A DNA stretch of 64,000 nt from Bacteroidota bacterium (GTDB lineage: Bacteria; Bacteroidota; Bacteroidia; AKYH767-A; 2013-40CM-41-45), in NCBI GenBank assembly GCA_004295015.1, contig SHNE01000049.1, forward strand, positions 144,152 through 208,151, written 5' to 3'. The translations under genes were made by a program, and so were the position numbers. Shown here piece after piece: positions 1-8,356 of the stretch (the stretch's first letter is position 1; each line of letters begins with the position of its first letter). Below the pieces are notes generated by a model that worked only from the letters and a program-made list of their open reading frames with translations, was not told the origin of the DNA and did no database searches.

Positions 1-1329
1 GTAGTTTAATATCATTCCAAAAACGATAAGAAGTAAAATTTTCAACATCACCTTGTCATAAGGTTGCAGATTGAAACCTTTATAAATTATAAGGTATCTG
101 CTCACCGTATAAAAAGTTACAGATATAGCCGTCGATAGTGCCGCACCTTCCAGTCCGAAGATGGGGATGAGAAGCACATTTAAACCAAAAGCCATTGCCG
201 CCATGAGCATCACAAGCAATCCGCCCAGTTTGTAAAATTTAGAATTAAATATAAGAGAACTATTTGCGCCTCCTGCCATGTTTATCAAGGTTCCAATACT
301 AATGATCAACACTACATGTATACCTTTTTCAAAACCGGCCGGAAGAAAAGACAAGAGATCAGCAATGTTTACGTTAATCGTTAAAAAGATGGCGCCACCG
401 ATTAGGAAGAGGTATCTGGCTGACTTAAAATATATTTCCTTTATTTCGTTTTGCAGATTATGTGTAAGTGCATTCGATAGTTTCGTATAGGCAATTCTGT
501 CAAGAGAACTCAAAGGAGCTTCGATAACTGTCGGAATAAATGCCACGATGCTATATATCCCTACATACTCAATTGGCATATACTGACCAATCATAATCGA
601 ATCCAGATACTTTAAGCCTAAGGAAGCAAGGCCTGCAAATGAGAGCAAAAACCCGAAACGCAACATTTGAGGAACGTTTTGTTTTCTGATATATTCCCGA
701 TCCATGTTGAGCCGGGGTGTGTCAATTACAAACAAATAACTTCCTAGCATCAAAAGCTGCAAAGCATAAATCCCAACATAGCATAATACCAGCTGCTGTA
801 AGTCAATCCATTGAATAAAATATAAATAGATAATGACTATGGTGCCTAATCTGACACAAATGTCATTAAGCAGTGATGGAATAATTGTTTTAAATAATGA
901 AAAGCAATAGGTATTTAATACAGTGACAAAACCAAGTATAATGGAGAATGGTAATATATAATCAAAGTATTCGGTGAATAATTTGGAGTGTTCAATATAG
1001 TGACCGATGATTTCCTGGCGGAAGATATTCAGGATAAAGTAAATCAGGACTGCGCCTGCGAGAGGAAACAATAAAATGAATCCCAAAAACCCATAGTTTC
1101 CCTGCTCACGATTTCTGAATACCGGAAAATACCGTACAGTGATACTTGTAATACCTAATGGAATTACGGAGGCAACCAAGGCAGAAAAAGAGAACAGGAT
1201 TCGGATAAGTCCGATTTCTTCTTTCGATAGTAAGAAGGGTTGTACAACTAATAGACTAACAAATCCAATGAGTATTCCAAGGTAAGTAACAATCGTGTTT
1301 TGAATACCTTGTTTCTTAATTATTCCCAA
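1..1329 (-). CDS. Wzx-like polysaccharide flippase, C-terminus cut by window edge
   Basis: The minus-strand frame is open from 1329 to the left edge (443 codons). It encodes an almost entirely hydrophobic protein with about 12 membrane segments and few charged loops, as in MATE/MOP-superfamily O-antigen flippases. The N-terminus (LGIIKKQGIQNTIVTYLGI) matches the usual start of Bacteroidota flippases of this type. No ATG lies near it, so I take TTG at 1329 as start; a TAnnTTTG promoter lies 42 bases upstream. Flippases are usually 420-500 residues, so only a few residues are likely missing. It is divergent from the CDP-sugar operon and probably moves the lipid-linked repeat unit across the inner membrane. 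Its substrate cannot be read from the sequence. Confidence 0.85.
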   Translation of the reverse strand, partial: MGIIKKQGIQNTIVTYLGILIGFVSLLVVQPFLLSKEEIGLIRILFSFSALVASVIPLGITSITVRYFPVFRNREQGNYGFLGFILLFPLAGAVLIYFILNIFRQEIIGHYIEHSKLFTEYFDYILPFSIILGFVTVLNTYCFSLFKTIIPSLLNDICVRLGTIVIIYLYFIQWIDLQQLVLCYVGIYALQLLMLGSYLFVIDTPRLNMDREYIRKQNVPQMLRFGFLLSFAGLASLGLKYLDSIMIGQYMPIEYVGIYSIVAFIPTVIEAPLSSLDRIAYTKLSNALTHNLQNEIKEIYFKSARYLFLIGGAIFLTINVNIADLLSFLPAGFEKGIHVVLIISIGTLINMAGGANSSLIFNSKFYKLGGLLVMLMAAMAFGLNVLLIPIFGLEGAALSTAISVTFYTVSRYLIIYKGFNLQPYDKVMLKILLLIVFGMILNY

Positions 1330-1371
1330 TTTAAAAAATATTTGTACTTTTAACCCTGGCTCAGGACGGCA

Positions 1372-1379
1372 CAAATATA
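1372..1379 (-). promoter_or_regulatory. Promoter -7 element TATATTTG for the flippase
   Basis: Read on the minus strand this is TATATTTG, an exact match to the Bacteroidota -7 consensus TAnnTTTG. It sits 42 bases before the TTG start of the flippase and supports that start. Confidence 0.6.
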
Positions 1380-1405
1380 GTATTATTCAGTCATTAAATT
1401 TATCG

Positions 1406-2182
1406 ATGGAAGTTGTTATTTTATGTGGCGGGCTCGGAACCCGTTTGAAAGAGGAGACCGAGTTTAAGCCTAAGCCAATGGTTGAAATTGGTGGCCGCCC
1501 AATACTCTGGCATATCATGAAAACATATGCCCAGCATGGCTTCAATAAATTTGTTTTATGTCTCGGTTACCGAGGTGATGTCATCAAGAATTATTTTTAC
1601 AACTATGAAATCAGAAGCAATGATTTTACACTGACCCTTGGCAGCGATAATATCAAAGTGCATAGTACGCATGATGAGACCGGTTGGGAAATTACCTTTG
1701 CAGAAACAGGTCCTGCAAACATGACCGGATCAAGGGTGAAGCAGATACAAAAGTATATCAAGGGCGATTCTTTTTTTCTTACTTATGGTGATGGTGTCTC
1801 TGATGTAAATATTAATGAATTACTGGCCTTTCATAAATCTCATGGTAAGATCGGCACCGTTACAGGAGTTTTACCACCATCCCGGTTTGGCGAATTAAAT
1901 ACCGATGGAAAACTTGTTACTTCCTTCAATGAGAAGCCTCAGATTCATGATGGCGGGTTGATTAATGGTGGATACTTTGTGTTCAATAAACAATTTTTCA
2001 ATATGCTCAGCGAAGACGCTGCATGCATTCTCGAAAGGAATCCGCTTGAAACTCTTGCAAATAGCAGCGAACTATGCGTGTTTGAGCACCGCAAGTTTTG
2101 GCAATGCATGGATACCTACCGTGATTTTGAATACCTTAACAGCCTTTGGCGGGAAGAAAAAGCAGAGTGGAAGGTTTGGTAG
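1406..2182 (+). CDS. rfbF: Glucose-1-phosphate cytidylyltransferase
   Basis: This enzyme makes CDP-D-glucose from CTP and glucose 1-phosphate, the entry step to CDP-linked deoxysugars. The N-terminal nucleotidyltransferase signature is clear: CGGLGTRLKEETEFKPKPM at residues 7-25, with the Gly-rich loop, Arg13 and the PKP motif. The length of 258 residues is the normal family size (about 257). It opens a plus-strand run of eight closely spaced genes; the CDP-glucose dehydratase begins 39 bases after its stop, which confirms the CDP rather than dTDP branch. A weak AATATTTG at 1337-1344 (one mismatch to consensus) is the only promoter candidate seen. Confidence 0.95.
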   Translation: MEVVILCGGLGTRLKEETEFKPKPMVEIGGRPILWHIMKTYAQHGFNKFVLCLGYRGDVIKNYFYNYEIRSNDFTLTLGSDNIKVHSTHDETGWEITFAETGPANMTGSRVKQIQKYIKGDSFFLTYGDGVSDVNINELLAFHKSHGKIGTVTGVLPPSRFGELNTDGKLVTSFNEKPQIHDGGLINGGYFVFNKQFFNMLSEDAACILERNPLETLANSSELCVFEHRKFWQCMDTYRDFEYLNSLWREEKAEWKVW

Positions 2183-2221
2183 ATTTTTACCACCTGTTCA
2201 AAATTACCAAGCTGTTAAACT

Positions 2222-3289
2222 ATGAATTTCAAAAAAACTTTCAGGAATAAAAAAGTTTTCCTTACCGGTCATACAGGTTTTAAAGGTGCCTGGATGTGTG
2301 TTTGGCTGACTTTATTGGGGGCCAGGGTGAAAGGTTATGCCCTTAAACCTGAAAAGAATTCACTCTATAACCTTGTAAAATCAAAGCTAAAAATTGATTC
2401 AGTCATAGCTGATGTCCGCGATTCTGATCGTTTGCGTAAAGAACTAGTATCGTTCAATCCTGATTTTGTTTTTCATTTTGCAGCTCAGGCCCTGGTACGA
2501 AGATCATACAAGTTGCCTGTCGAAACCTTTGAAACCAATGTCACAGGAACAGTAAATGTTCTCGACGCTCTCAGATCGCTGAGAAAAAAATGCGTTTGCG
2601 TGATCGTCACGACTGATAAAGTCTATGAAAATATTGAGACCGACTATGCATACAAGGAAACTGATAAGCTCGGCGGTTATGATCCTTACAGTGCAAGTAA
2701 AGCGGCTGCTGAGATAGTTGTAAATTCTTACCGACTTTCTTACTTCCATCCTGAAGAATATAAAAAGCATAAAAAATCTGTGGCGACGGCAAGAGCCGGT
2801 AATGTAATTGGCGGTGGTGACTTTGCTGAGGACAGGATCATGCCTGATATTGTTAGAGCCCTTTCTGCCAAAAAAACGCTTGTCGTCAGAAATCCTGATG
2901 CTATCAGGCCATGGCAGCACGTTCTTGAGCCTCTACATGGTTATTTAAGCCTTGCAGCCTCTATGGTAGCTAAGCCACAAAAATTTGCCTCGGCATATAA
3001 TTTCGGACCAAAATTAAACGATACCTTCACCGTCGAAGCTTTGGTAAGGCTCGCTATTAATAACTGGAAGTCAGGATCATATAAAATAGTTAAATCTAAG
3101 AATGCTCCACATGAAGCGGGATTGTTGAAGCTAAGTATTGCTAAGGTTAAAAAGGACATCAATTGGCAACCTAAGTGGAAATCAAGCAAAGCAATTAGTG
3201 CTACCGTCGATTGGTATAAAAACATTCATTTACAGAATCAAAACGCATATGATTTATGCGAAAAAGATATTGAGGATTATCTCAGCTGA
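2222..3289 (+). CDS. rfbG: CDP-glucose 4,6-dehydratase
   Basis: An extended short-chain dehydrogenase that converts CDP-glucose to CDP-4-keto-6-deoxyglucose with bound NAD. The nucleotide-binding loop TGHTGFKG is at residues 15-22, the catalytic TDK triplet at 131-133, and the YxxxK pair at Tyr156/Lys160 (YSASK). The length of 355 residues fits the family (about 357). The stop TGA shares one base with the ATG of the next gene, so translation is probably coupled. Its 4-keto product is the usual substrate of the C-methyltransferase and transketolase-like enzymes that follow. Confidence 0.95.
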   Translation: MNFKKTFRNKKVFLTGHTGFKGAWMCVWLTLLGARVKGYALKPEKNSLYNLVKSKLKIDSVIADVRDSDRLRKELVSFNPDFVFHFAAQALVRRSYKLPVETFETNVTGTVNVLDALRSLRKKCVCVIVTTDKVYENIETDYAYKETDKLGGYDPYSASKAAAEIVVNSYRLSYFHPEEYKKHKKSVATARAGNVIGGGDFAEDRIMPDIVRALSAKKTLVVRNPDAIRPWQHVLEPLHGYLSLAASMVAKPQKFASAYNFGPKLNDTFTVEALVRLAINNWKSGSYKIVKSKNAPHEAGLLKLSIAKVKKDINWQPKWKSSKAISATVDWYKNIHLQNQNAYDLCEKDIEDYLS

Positions 3290-4509
3290 TGAAATCAAAA
3301 CAACATAGAATCAGTGGCTGCCGGGTTTGCGGATCTGATTTGTTACAAACAGTTATCCTGCTTCCTCAGATGCCTTTGACCGATGAATTTGTGACCTCAC
3401 AAGATCTGGGAAAAGAGTTTCTTGGAGATATAGAAATTGCCATATGCAAATCTTGCGGATGTTCTCAGAACGTCAACAATACGGATATGGATGATTACTA
3501 TAACGACTATACATACAGTGTTCAGTCTTCTCCATTTGCTATATCTTTCATGCGGACATTGGCGGAGCGTGTGAAGCAAAATTATTTTTCTGAGCAACAT
3601 AAGCCTCGTGTAATTGAAATTGGTAGCGGTACAGGTGAGCAATTACAGGAATTTAAAAAACTTGGCTTTGATGTATTAGGCGTTGAGCCTTCTAAAAAAC
3701 TGGTAGACTACGCTAATAGTATAGGTATTCCAACTCTCCATGCTTTTTTTGATGAGAATATAAGTGAGAAACTCCCGGAGAATTTTCAAAAAGCAGATCT
3801 GATAATCAGCAGCTATACATTTGATCACATTCCGCAGCCTGTTTCTGTGCTTCAAAAGATTCACACAATTTTAAATCCCGGTGGTATAACCATCCATGAA
3901 GTTCATGACCTCGGATTGATTAAGAAGCGAAATGAATACTGTCTTTTTGAACACGAACATTATACCTATCTCAATGACAGAACTATGTCATTCGTACTCG
4001 GTATGAATTCCTTTGATGTTCTTACTTATGATATATTATCACAAAAGGAAAAGCGGGCTAATTCTCTGTTGGTTGTTGCTAAGAAGATTGAACAATCCAA
4101 AAAAATCGAAATTGATTCTCGCTTTGAATTGGATGAATTAAAGGCACTCAATAAAAATGTACAGGCTGGTATCCTGAGAATTGAGAATTGGCTAAAGGAA
4201 AATGCAGGTTTGAAAATTGCGGCTTATGGTGCGGGTGGACGAGGAGTGATGACAATTGCAGCCTTAACTGACCATTCCGCTTTTGCTTTTATGGTTGATA
4301 AAAATCCCAAAGCCCCGGATATATTTGCTCCTAAGTCACATCTTCAGGTTTTTGCAATCGAAGAATTAGAGCATAACCGGGTCGATAAAATATTGGTATT
4401 TAGTTTTGGTTATTTCAATGAAGTGGTAGATGAACTTTGTTCCAGGTTCAATTATCAACCCGATCAGTTTACCTCAATTTTAGATTTGCTTGAATTAAAT
4501 CATGCCTGA
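3289..4509 (+). CDS. NDP-sugar C-methyltransferase-like protein (first copy)
   Basis: A three-part protein. An N-terminal zinc-ribbon-like segment has Cys11/Cys14 and Cys53/Cys56. A class I SAM fold has motif I IEIGSGTGEQL near residue 110. A C-terminal Rossmann-like part carries AAYGAGGRGV near residue 310. This Methyltransf_13/23/14 layout is that of NDP-hexose C-methyltransferases such as TylC3. Lying directly after rfbG (one-base overlap), it probably methylates a carbon of a CDP-keto-6-deoxyhexose; the position is unknown. It overlaps the next gene by eight bases. A paralogue of the same layout is at 7200-8330. Confidence 0.8.
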   Translation: MKSKQHRISGCRVCGSDLLQTVILLPQMPLTDEFVTSQDLGKEFLGDIEIAICKSCGCSQNVNNTDMDDYYNDYTYSVQSSPFAISFMRTLAERVKQNYFSEQHKPRVIEIGSGTGEQLQEFKKLGFDVLGVEPSKKLVDYANSIGIPTLHAFFDENISEKLPENFQKADLIISSYTFDHIPQPVSVLQKIHTILNPGGITIHEVHDLGLIKKRNEYCLFEHEHYTYLNDRTMSFVLGMNSFDVLTYDILSQKEKRANSLLVVAKKIEQSKKIEIDSRFELDELKALNKNVQAGILRIENWLKENAGLKIAAYGAGGRGVMTIAALTDHSAFAFMVDKNPKAPDIFAPKSHLQVFAIEELEHNRVDKILVFSFGYFNEVVDELCSRFNYQPDQFTSILDLLELNHA

Positions 4510-5416
4510 TATAGTTATTCATGGTGCCACTAGCTTTATTGGAAAGCATCTGATTAAAAGATTGCTCTCTGAGAAAATTCCTCTTGTTGTAATTTCCCGC
4601 AGTTCATCTGATCTTTCTGCTTATCAGAATAATTCACTCATAAGAATATTCAGGTATACAGATTCAGTTAATGAAATCAATGCAAAAGATATTCAGTTGA
4701 ATAACCCTGTCTTTTTCGAGTTTGCATGGAAAGGAGTTTTCGGTTCGGAACGAAATGAGGAAACACAACTTTCGGTGAATGTGCCCTTGATCCGCGATAC
4801 AATACAACTGGCACACAGATTGAATTCTTATCATTGGATCGGAATAGGTTCTCAGGCAGAATATGGAAATTTGAACAAACGAATTTCTGAGACTGATAAA
4901 TGTGAGCCAACAACTTTGTACGGAAAGGCAAAGCTTGAGTGTTCCTTGCTTTCGGCAAATTTGTGCAGGGAGTATGGATTACAGCATTCATGGCTAAGAT
5001 TGTTTTCAGTCTATGGTCCTGATGACAATCATGAATGGCTTATTCAGTATCTTATCAAAGAAATGCTTCATGGTAATGAAGTAAACGTAACCAAAGGCGA
5101 GCAGGTGTGGGATTATCTCTACATCGATGACATGGTAGACGCACTCATTAAACTTTCCGGACGACCCGGCGTAGGAATTGCAAATATTGGAACAGGAAAG
5201 GGTGTCAGCGTGAGAACGATAATCGAAAAAATTCATGAACTAACAGGTTCAAATTCTAAAATAAATTTTGGAGTTATACCTTATCGCGACGACCAGGTAA
5301 TGTTGATGGAAGCTGATATCACAAAATTATCTTCCCACCTTGACTGGGAGCCCAAAATCGATATTGAAGAAGGATTGAAAAGAACAGTTTCTTCCTTAAT
5401 GCGATTTGTAGGTTAG
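4502..5416 (+). CDS. NAD-dependent epimerase/dehydratase family sugar reductase
   Basis: An extended SDR protein of 304 residues with the NAD(P) loop GATSFIG at residues 8-14, a catalytic serine in GSQAEYG (Ser117), and the YxxxK pair Tyr140/Lys144 (YGKAK). The late motif WDYLYIDDMVDAL is typical of nucleotide-sugar epimerases and reductases. In this operon the likely job is reduction (or epimerisation) of the keto group left by RfbG after branching or methylation, but the exact reaction cannot be deduced. It overlaps the preceding methyltransferase by eight bases, and the transketolase N-subunit follows after 29 bases. Confidence 0.75.
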   Translation: MPDIVIHGATSFIGKHLIKRLLSEKIPLVVISRSSSDLSAYQNNSLIRIFRYTDSVNEINAKDIQLNNPVFFEFAWKGVFGSERNEETQLSVNVPLIRDTIQLAHRLNSYHWIGIGSQAEYGNLNKRISETDKCEPTTLYGKAKLECSLLSANLCREYGLQHSWLRLFSVYGPDDNHEWLIQYLIKEMLHGNEVNVTKGEQVWDYLYIDDMVDALIKLSGRPGVGIANIGTGKGVSVRTIIEKIHELTGSNSKINFGVIPYRDDQVMLMEADITKLSSHLDWEPKIDIEEGLKRTVSSLMRFVG

Positions 5417-5445
5417 TCTATAAGATTTTAAAAATATACAGTTAA

Positions 5446-6240
5446 ATGAAGGATCTCGTAAAGACAACTAAAAGTATACGAAAATCGATTCTTTTGATGA
5501 ATCATCGGTCCAATGCCTCTCATAGTGGCTCTGCTCTTTCTATAGTTGAATTGCTAAGCGTATTGTATTTTAAATACCTGCGGCTTGATCAAAAGAATCT
5601 AAAGGATCCTGACAGAGATAGATTTATTTTGAGCAAAGGCCATGCAAGCAGTGCACTTTATGCGACCCTGGCTGAATGGGGTGCTTTCGAAAAATCTATG
5701 TTGGATAAATTTTATATCGATGGTGGAATTCTGCCCGGCCACGTCGATATGGAGGCTCTACCCGGTTTGGAATGTGCAGCGGGATCTCTTGGACATGGTT
5801 TATCCATTGGACTTGGAATGGCTATTGCCTCAAAGTATCAAAAGCGGAAGAATCACACTGTGGTGATGATTAGCGATGGAGAATTGAATGAGGGAAGTAT
5901 TTGGGAGCCATTACTGCTTGCACCACATCTCAACCTTGATAACCTGACAGTTATAGTTGACTACAACAAAATTCAAAGCTTTGGAATTACCAATGAAGTT
6001 GTTAATCTGGAGCCATTGGCTGATAAATTGAAATCATTTAACTGGAACCTCATTGAAATAGATGGCCATGATATGAAAGCAATCGAAGCTGCCTTAAAAG
6101 TGAAAAGTTCAAAACCAAAGATTATTCTTGCACATACCGTGAAAGGAAAGGGTGTTAGCTTTATGGAGAATAAACTCGAATGGCATTACAGATCACCGAA
6201 TAAGGACTTGTTGGAACTGGCCTATAAAGAATTAAATTGA
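5446..6240 (+). CDS. Transketolase-like, thiamine-diphosphate-binding (N-terminal) subunit
   Basis: This 264-residue protein corresponds to the N-terminal third of transketolase. The ThDP/Mg-binding motif is SDGELNEGSIWE (residues 143-154), with conserved histidines in SHSGSAL (His26) and SKGHASSAL (His66), and GSLGHGLSIGLGMA. The partner domain is the next gene, 31 bases downstream. Split transketolases occur in central metabolism too, but the position inside a CDP-deoxysugar operon points to a dedicated role. I infer transfer of a two-carbon ketol unit to a keto-sugar nucleotide. A general pentose-phosphate role is the alternative. Confidence 0.85.
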   Translation: MKDLVKTTKSIRKSILLMNHRSNASHSGSALSIVELLSVLYFKYLRLDQKNLKDPDRDRFILSKGHASSALYATLAEWGAFEKSMLDKFYIDGGILPGHVDMEALPGLECAAGSLGHGLSIGLGMAIASKYQKRKNHTVVMISDGELNEGSIWEPLLLAPHLNLDNLTVIVDYNKIQSFGITNEVVNLEPLADKLKSFNWNLIEIDGHDMKAIEAALKVKSSKPKIILAHTVKGKGVSFMENKLEWHYRSPNKDLLELAYKELN

Positions 6241-6271
6241 TTTCAGCTTCTGTTGAAACTATAATTGAATT

Positions 6272-7192
6272 ATGCGAAAGACATTTATAAACACCTTGGT
6301 GGAAATGGCGAGGAAAGATGAAAGAATCTTTCTGATCACTCCGGATATTGGTTATTCTGTTTTGGAAGTTTTCATGAATGAGTTTCCTGATCGTTCTTTG
6401 AATGTAGGTGTTGCTGAGCAAAATGCAGTTGGCATAGCCGCCGGTATGGCCTTGAACGGACTCATTCCCTATGTATATACCATCAATCCATTTGCATGCA
6501 TGAGGCCTTTCGAACAAATCAGAGTCGATGTTGCTTACATGAATACAAATGTTCGGATTGTTGGTGTAGGTGCAGGCTTCTCTTATGGAAGTGCCGGTGC
6601 TACGCACCATTCAATTGAAGATATCGCGATCATGCGTGCTATTCCGAATATGACTGTGCTTTGTCCCGGTGATCCATGGGAGGTAAGCGAGGCTGTAAAA
6701 GCCTCTGTTGATTACAAAGGCCCGATGTTTATGAGACTGGGAAAACAAGGTGAACCAATTATTAATAGTCCTAAGTCAAAATTCAAAATCGGGAAAGCTA
6801 TTACCATTCGTTCAGGTAAGGATGTTCATATTATTTCAACGAGCAATACTCTTGAAATTGCCAGAGATGTTTGTGATATTTTAAAAATGAATAAAATCAA
6901 CGCTGGCTTGTTGAGTATGCATACCATCAAACCCTTTGATCAAAAAGCAGTGCTGGAATTGTTGAAGACAAAAAAGCCGGTTTTTACGATTGAGGAGCAT
7001 AATATTATAGGTGGGCTGGGTAGTGCAGTTTCTGAGGTGATTGCAGAGAGTGGATACAATCCGGTTTTCAAGAGAATTGGGGTTCCCGATAAATTTTCAC
7101 ATTTTGTCGGCGGGCATGATTATATCAGGGCAAAATTTGGTCTGACTAAAGAGAAGATTTCAAAGGATATATTAAAGATAATTAAGAAATAA
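6272..7192 (+). CDS. Transketolase-like, pyrimidine-binding (C-terminal) subunit
   Basis: This 306-residue subunit completes the split transketolase. It contains the pyrimidine-binding domain with the catalytic glutamate in NVGVAEQNAVGIAAGMA (Glu49), then a C-terminal transketolase domain ending with FSHFVGGHDYIRAKFGL. A functional enzyme needs the upstream N-terminal subunit. The gap to the next gene is only seven bases. Both subunits keep the expected cofactor residues, so the enzyme is likely active. Confidence 0.85.
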   Translation: MRKTFINTLVEMARKDERIFLITPDIGYSVLEVFMNEFPDRSLNVGVAEQNAVGIAAGMALNGLIPYVYTINPFACMRPFEQIRVDVAYMNTNVRIVGVGAGFSYGSAGATHHSIEDIAIMRAIPNMTVLCPGDPWEVSEAVKASVDYKGPMFMRLGKQGEPIINSPKSKFKIGKAITIRSGKDVHIISTSNTLEIARDVCDILKMNKINAGLLSMHTIKPFDQKAVLELLKTKKPVFTIEEHNIIGGLGSAVSEVIAESGYNPVFKRIGVPDKFSHFVGGHDYIRAKFGLTKEKISKDILKIIKK

Positions 7193-7199
7193 GAATTGA

Positions 7200-8330
7200 A
7201 TGGAGAATAATCGATGTAAGATCTGTAATAGAGAAAGTTTAAAATTATTTATTGAATTTGACAGATATCCAAGAACTATCTCTAATCTTTTTAAGGATAA
7301 AGACTCTGCTCAAAAAGATTTTAGTAAAATTTCTTTCAATCAATGTGACTTTTGCCATCATGTTCAGATTTCTCAGGATATGCCGCAACATTTCTACGAA
7401 GATTATATTATGACTGTCAGTCATTCATCAAAGATGAATAATTTCCAGATCGAGCAAGCGAAATTTTTTGTCGATAAATTTAAATTGAAAGATAAAGATG
7501 TACTCGAGGTTGGATGTGGGGATGGAAATTTTTTAAGTATACTGAAGGATTTACAAGTAAATGCATTTGGCAATGAGCCTTCAAAACCGTTCAGGGAGTT
7601 GGCATTAAAAAAGGGTCTGAATGTTGACTCAAGCTTCGTGAATGTAAATTACAGACATCAGAATGCACCATTCGACGCCGTCGTTTCTCGGGAGGTCATG
7701 GAGCATGTTCCACAGCCCGTTGAGTTTTTAAGAGATATTCGTAGAGTTCTCAAGCCTCATGGTTTTGTCTTGATAGAGGTTCCAAATTTTGAAAAGGCAC
7801 TGGATCAATCGAGGTATTATGATATGTTCCCTGATCATCTGTCTTATTTCACACGCGAGTCACTTACAGCTGCCATGCTGATTAGTGGCTATAAGAATGT
7901 GGAAATATACTACGGGATGGATAGTGAATTTATTTACGCTACCGCCCAAAATCATAGTGTCGAAAATTCGGATCTTGTTCAGGTTAAAACAAATGTTCAA
8001 CATGATTTTGAATTGCTTTTCAAGGAGTATAAAAATATTGCAGTCTGGGGAGCCGGAGGAAAGGGAATTGCTGCTCTTGGTTCATTGAAAGACACTTCCA
8101 AAGTGAAATACGTCGTAGACTCTGATCCTTTTAAGCAGGATAAATACCTGCCCGCCTCAGGAATCAGGGTTTGTACCCCGGATGAATTCTTTTCAGATAA
8201 GAGCATTGATTTATTGGTAATAACAAATCTTGCATACACTGATGAAATAACTACCCTTTTAAAGGCGAATAATTTTACTGCAAATGTTAAAATTCTTAGT
8301 AAGGACGGAGTCTCTGAGCTTCTGACCTAA
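7200..8330 (+). CDS. NDP-sugar C-methyltransferase-like protein (second copy)
   Basis: 376 residues with the same three-part layout as the protein at 3289: zinc-ribbon cysteines Cys6/Cys9 and Cys49/Cys52, SAM motif I VLEVGCGDGNFL near residue 100, and a C-terminal Rossmann-like segment with AVWGAGGKGIAAL near residue 280. The two copies are clearly diverged, so this is not a recent duplication. It may act at a second carbon, or on the sugar after transketolase extension. The start ATG at 7200 lies seven bases after the transketolase stop, indicating one transcript. Confidence 0.75.
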   Translation: MENNRCKICNRESLKLFIEFDRYPRTISNLFKDKDSAQKDFSKISFNQCDFCHHVQISQDMPQHFYEDYIMTVSHSSKMNNFQIEQAKFFVDKFKLKDKDVLEVGCGDGNFLSILKDLQVNAFGNEPSKPFRELALKKGLNVDSSFVNVNYRHQNAPFDAVVSREVMEHVPQPVEFLRDIRRVLKPHGFVLIEVPNFEKALDQSRYYDMFPDHLSYFTRESLTAAMLISGYKNVEIYYGMDSEFIYATAQNHSVENSDLVQVKTNVQHDFELLFKEYKNIAVWGAGGKGIAALGSLKDTSKVKYVVDSDPFKQDKYLPASGIRVCTPDEFFSDKSIDLLVITNLAYTDEITTLLKANNFTANVKILSKDGVSELLT

Positions 8331-8356
8331 TCACGAGTGAAATCAAGCACCGGCAA

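Noticed and set aside
2504..2920. Minus-strand frame of 138 codons opposite rfbG
   Set aside because: It lies wholly antisense to a well-supported gene and shows no domain.
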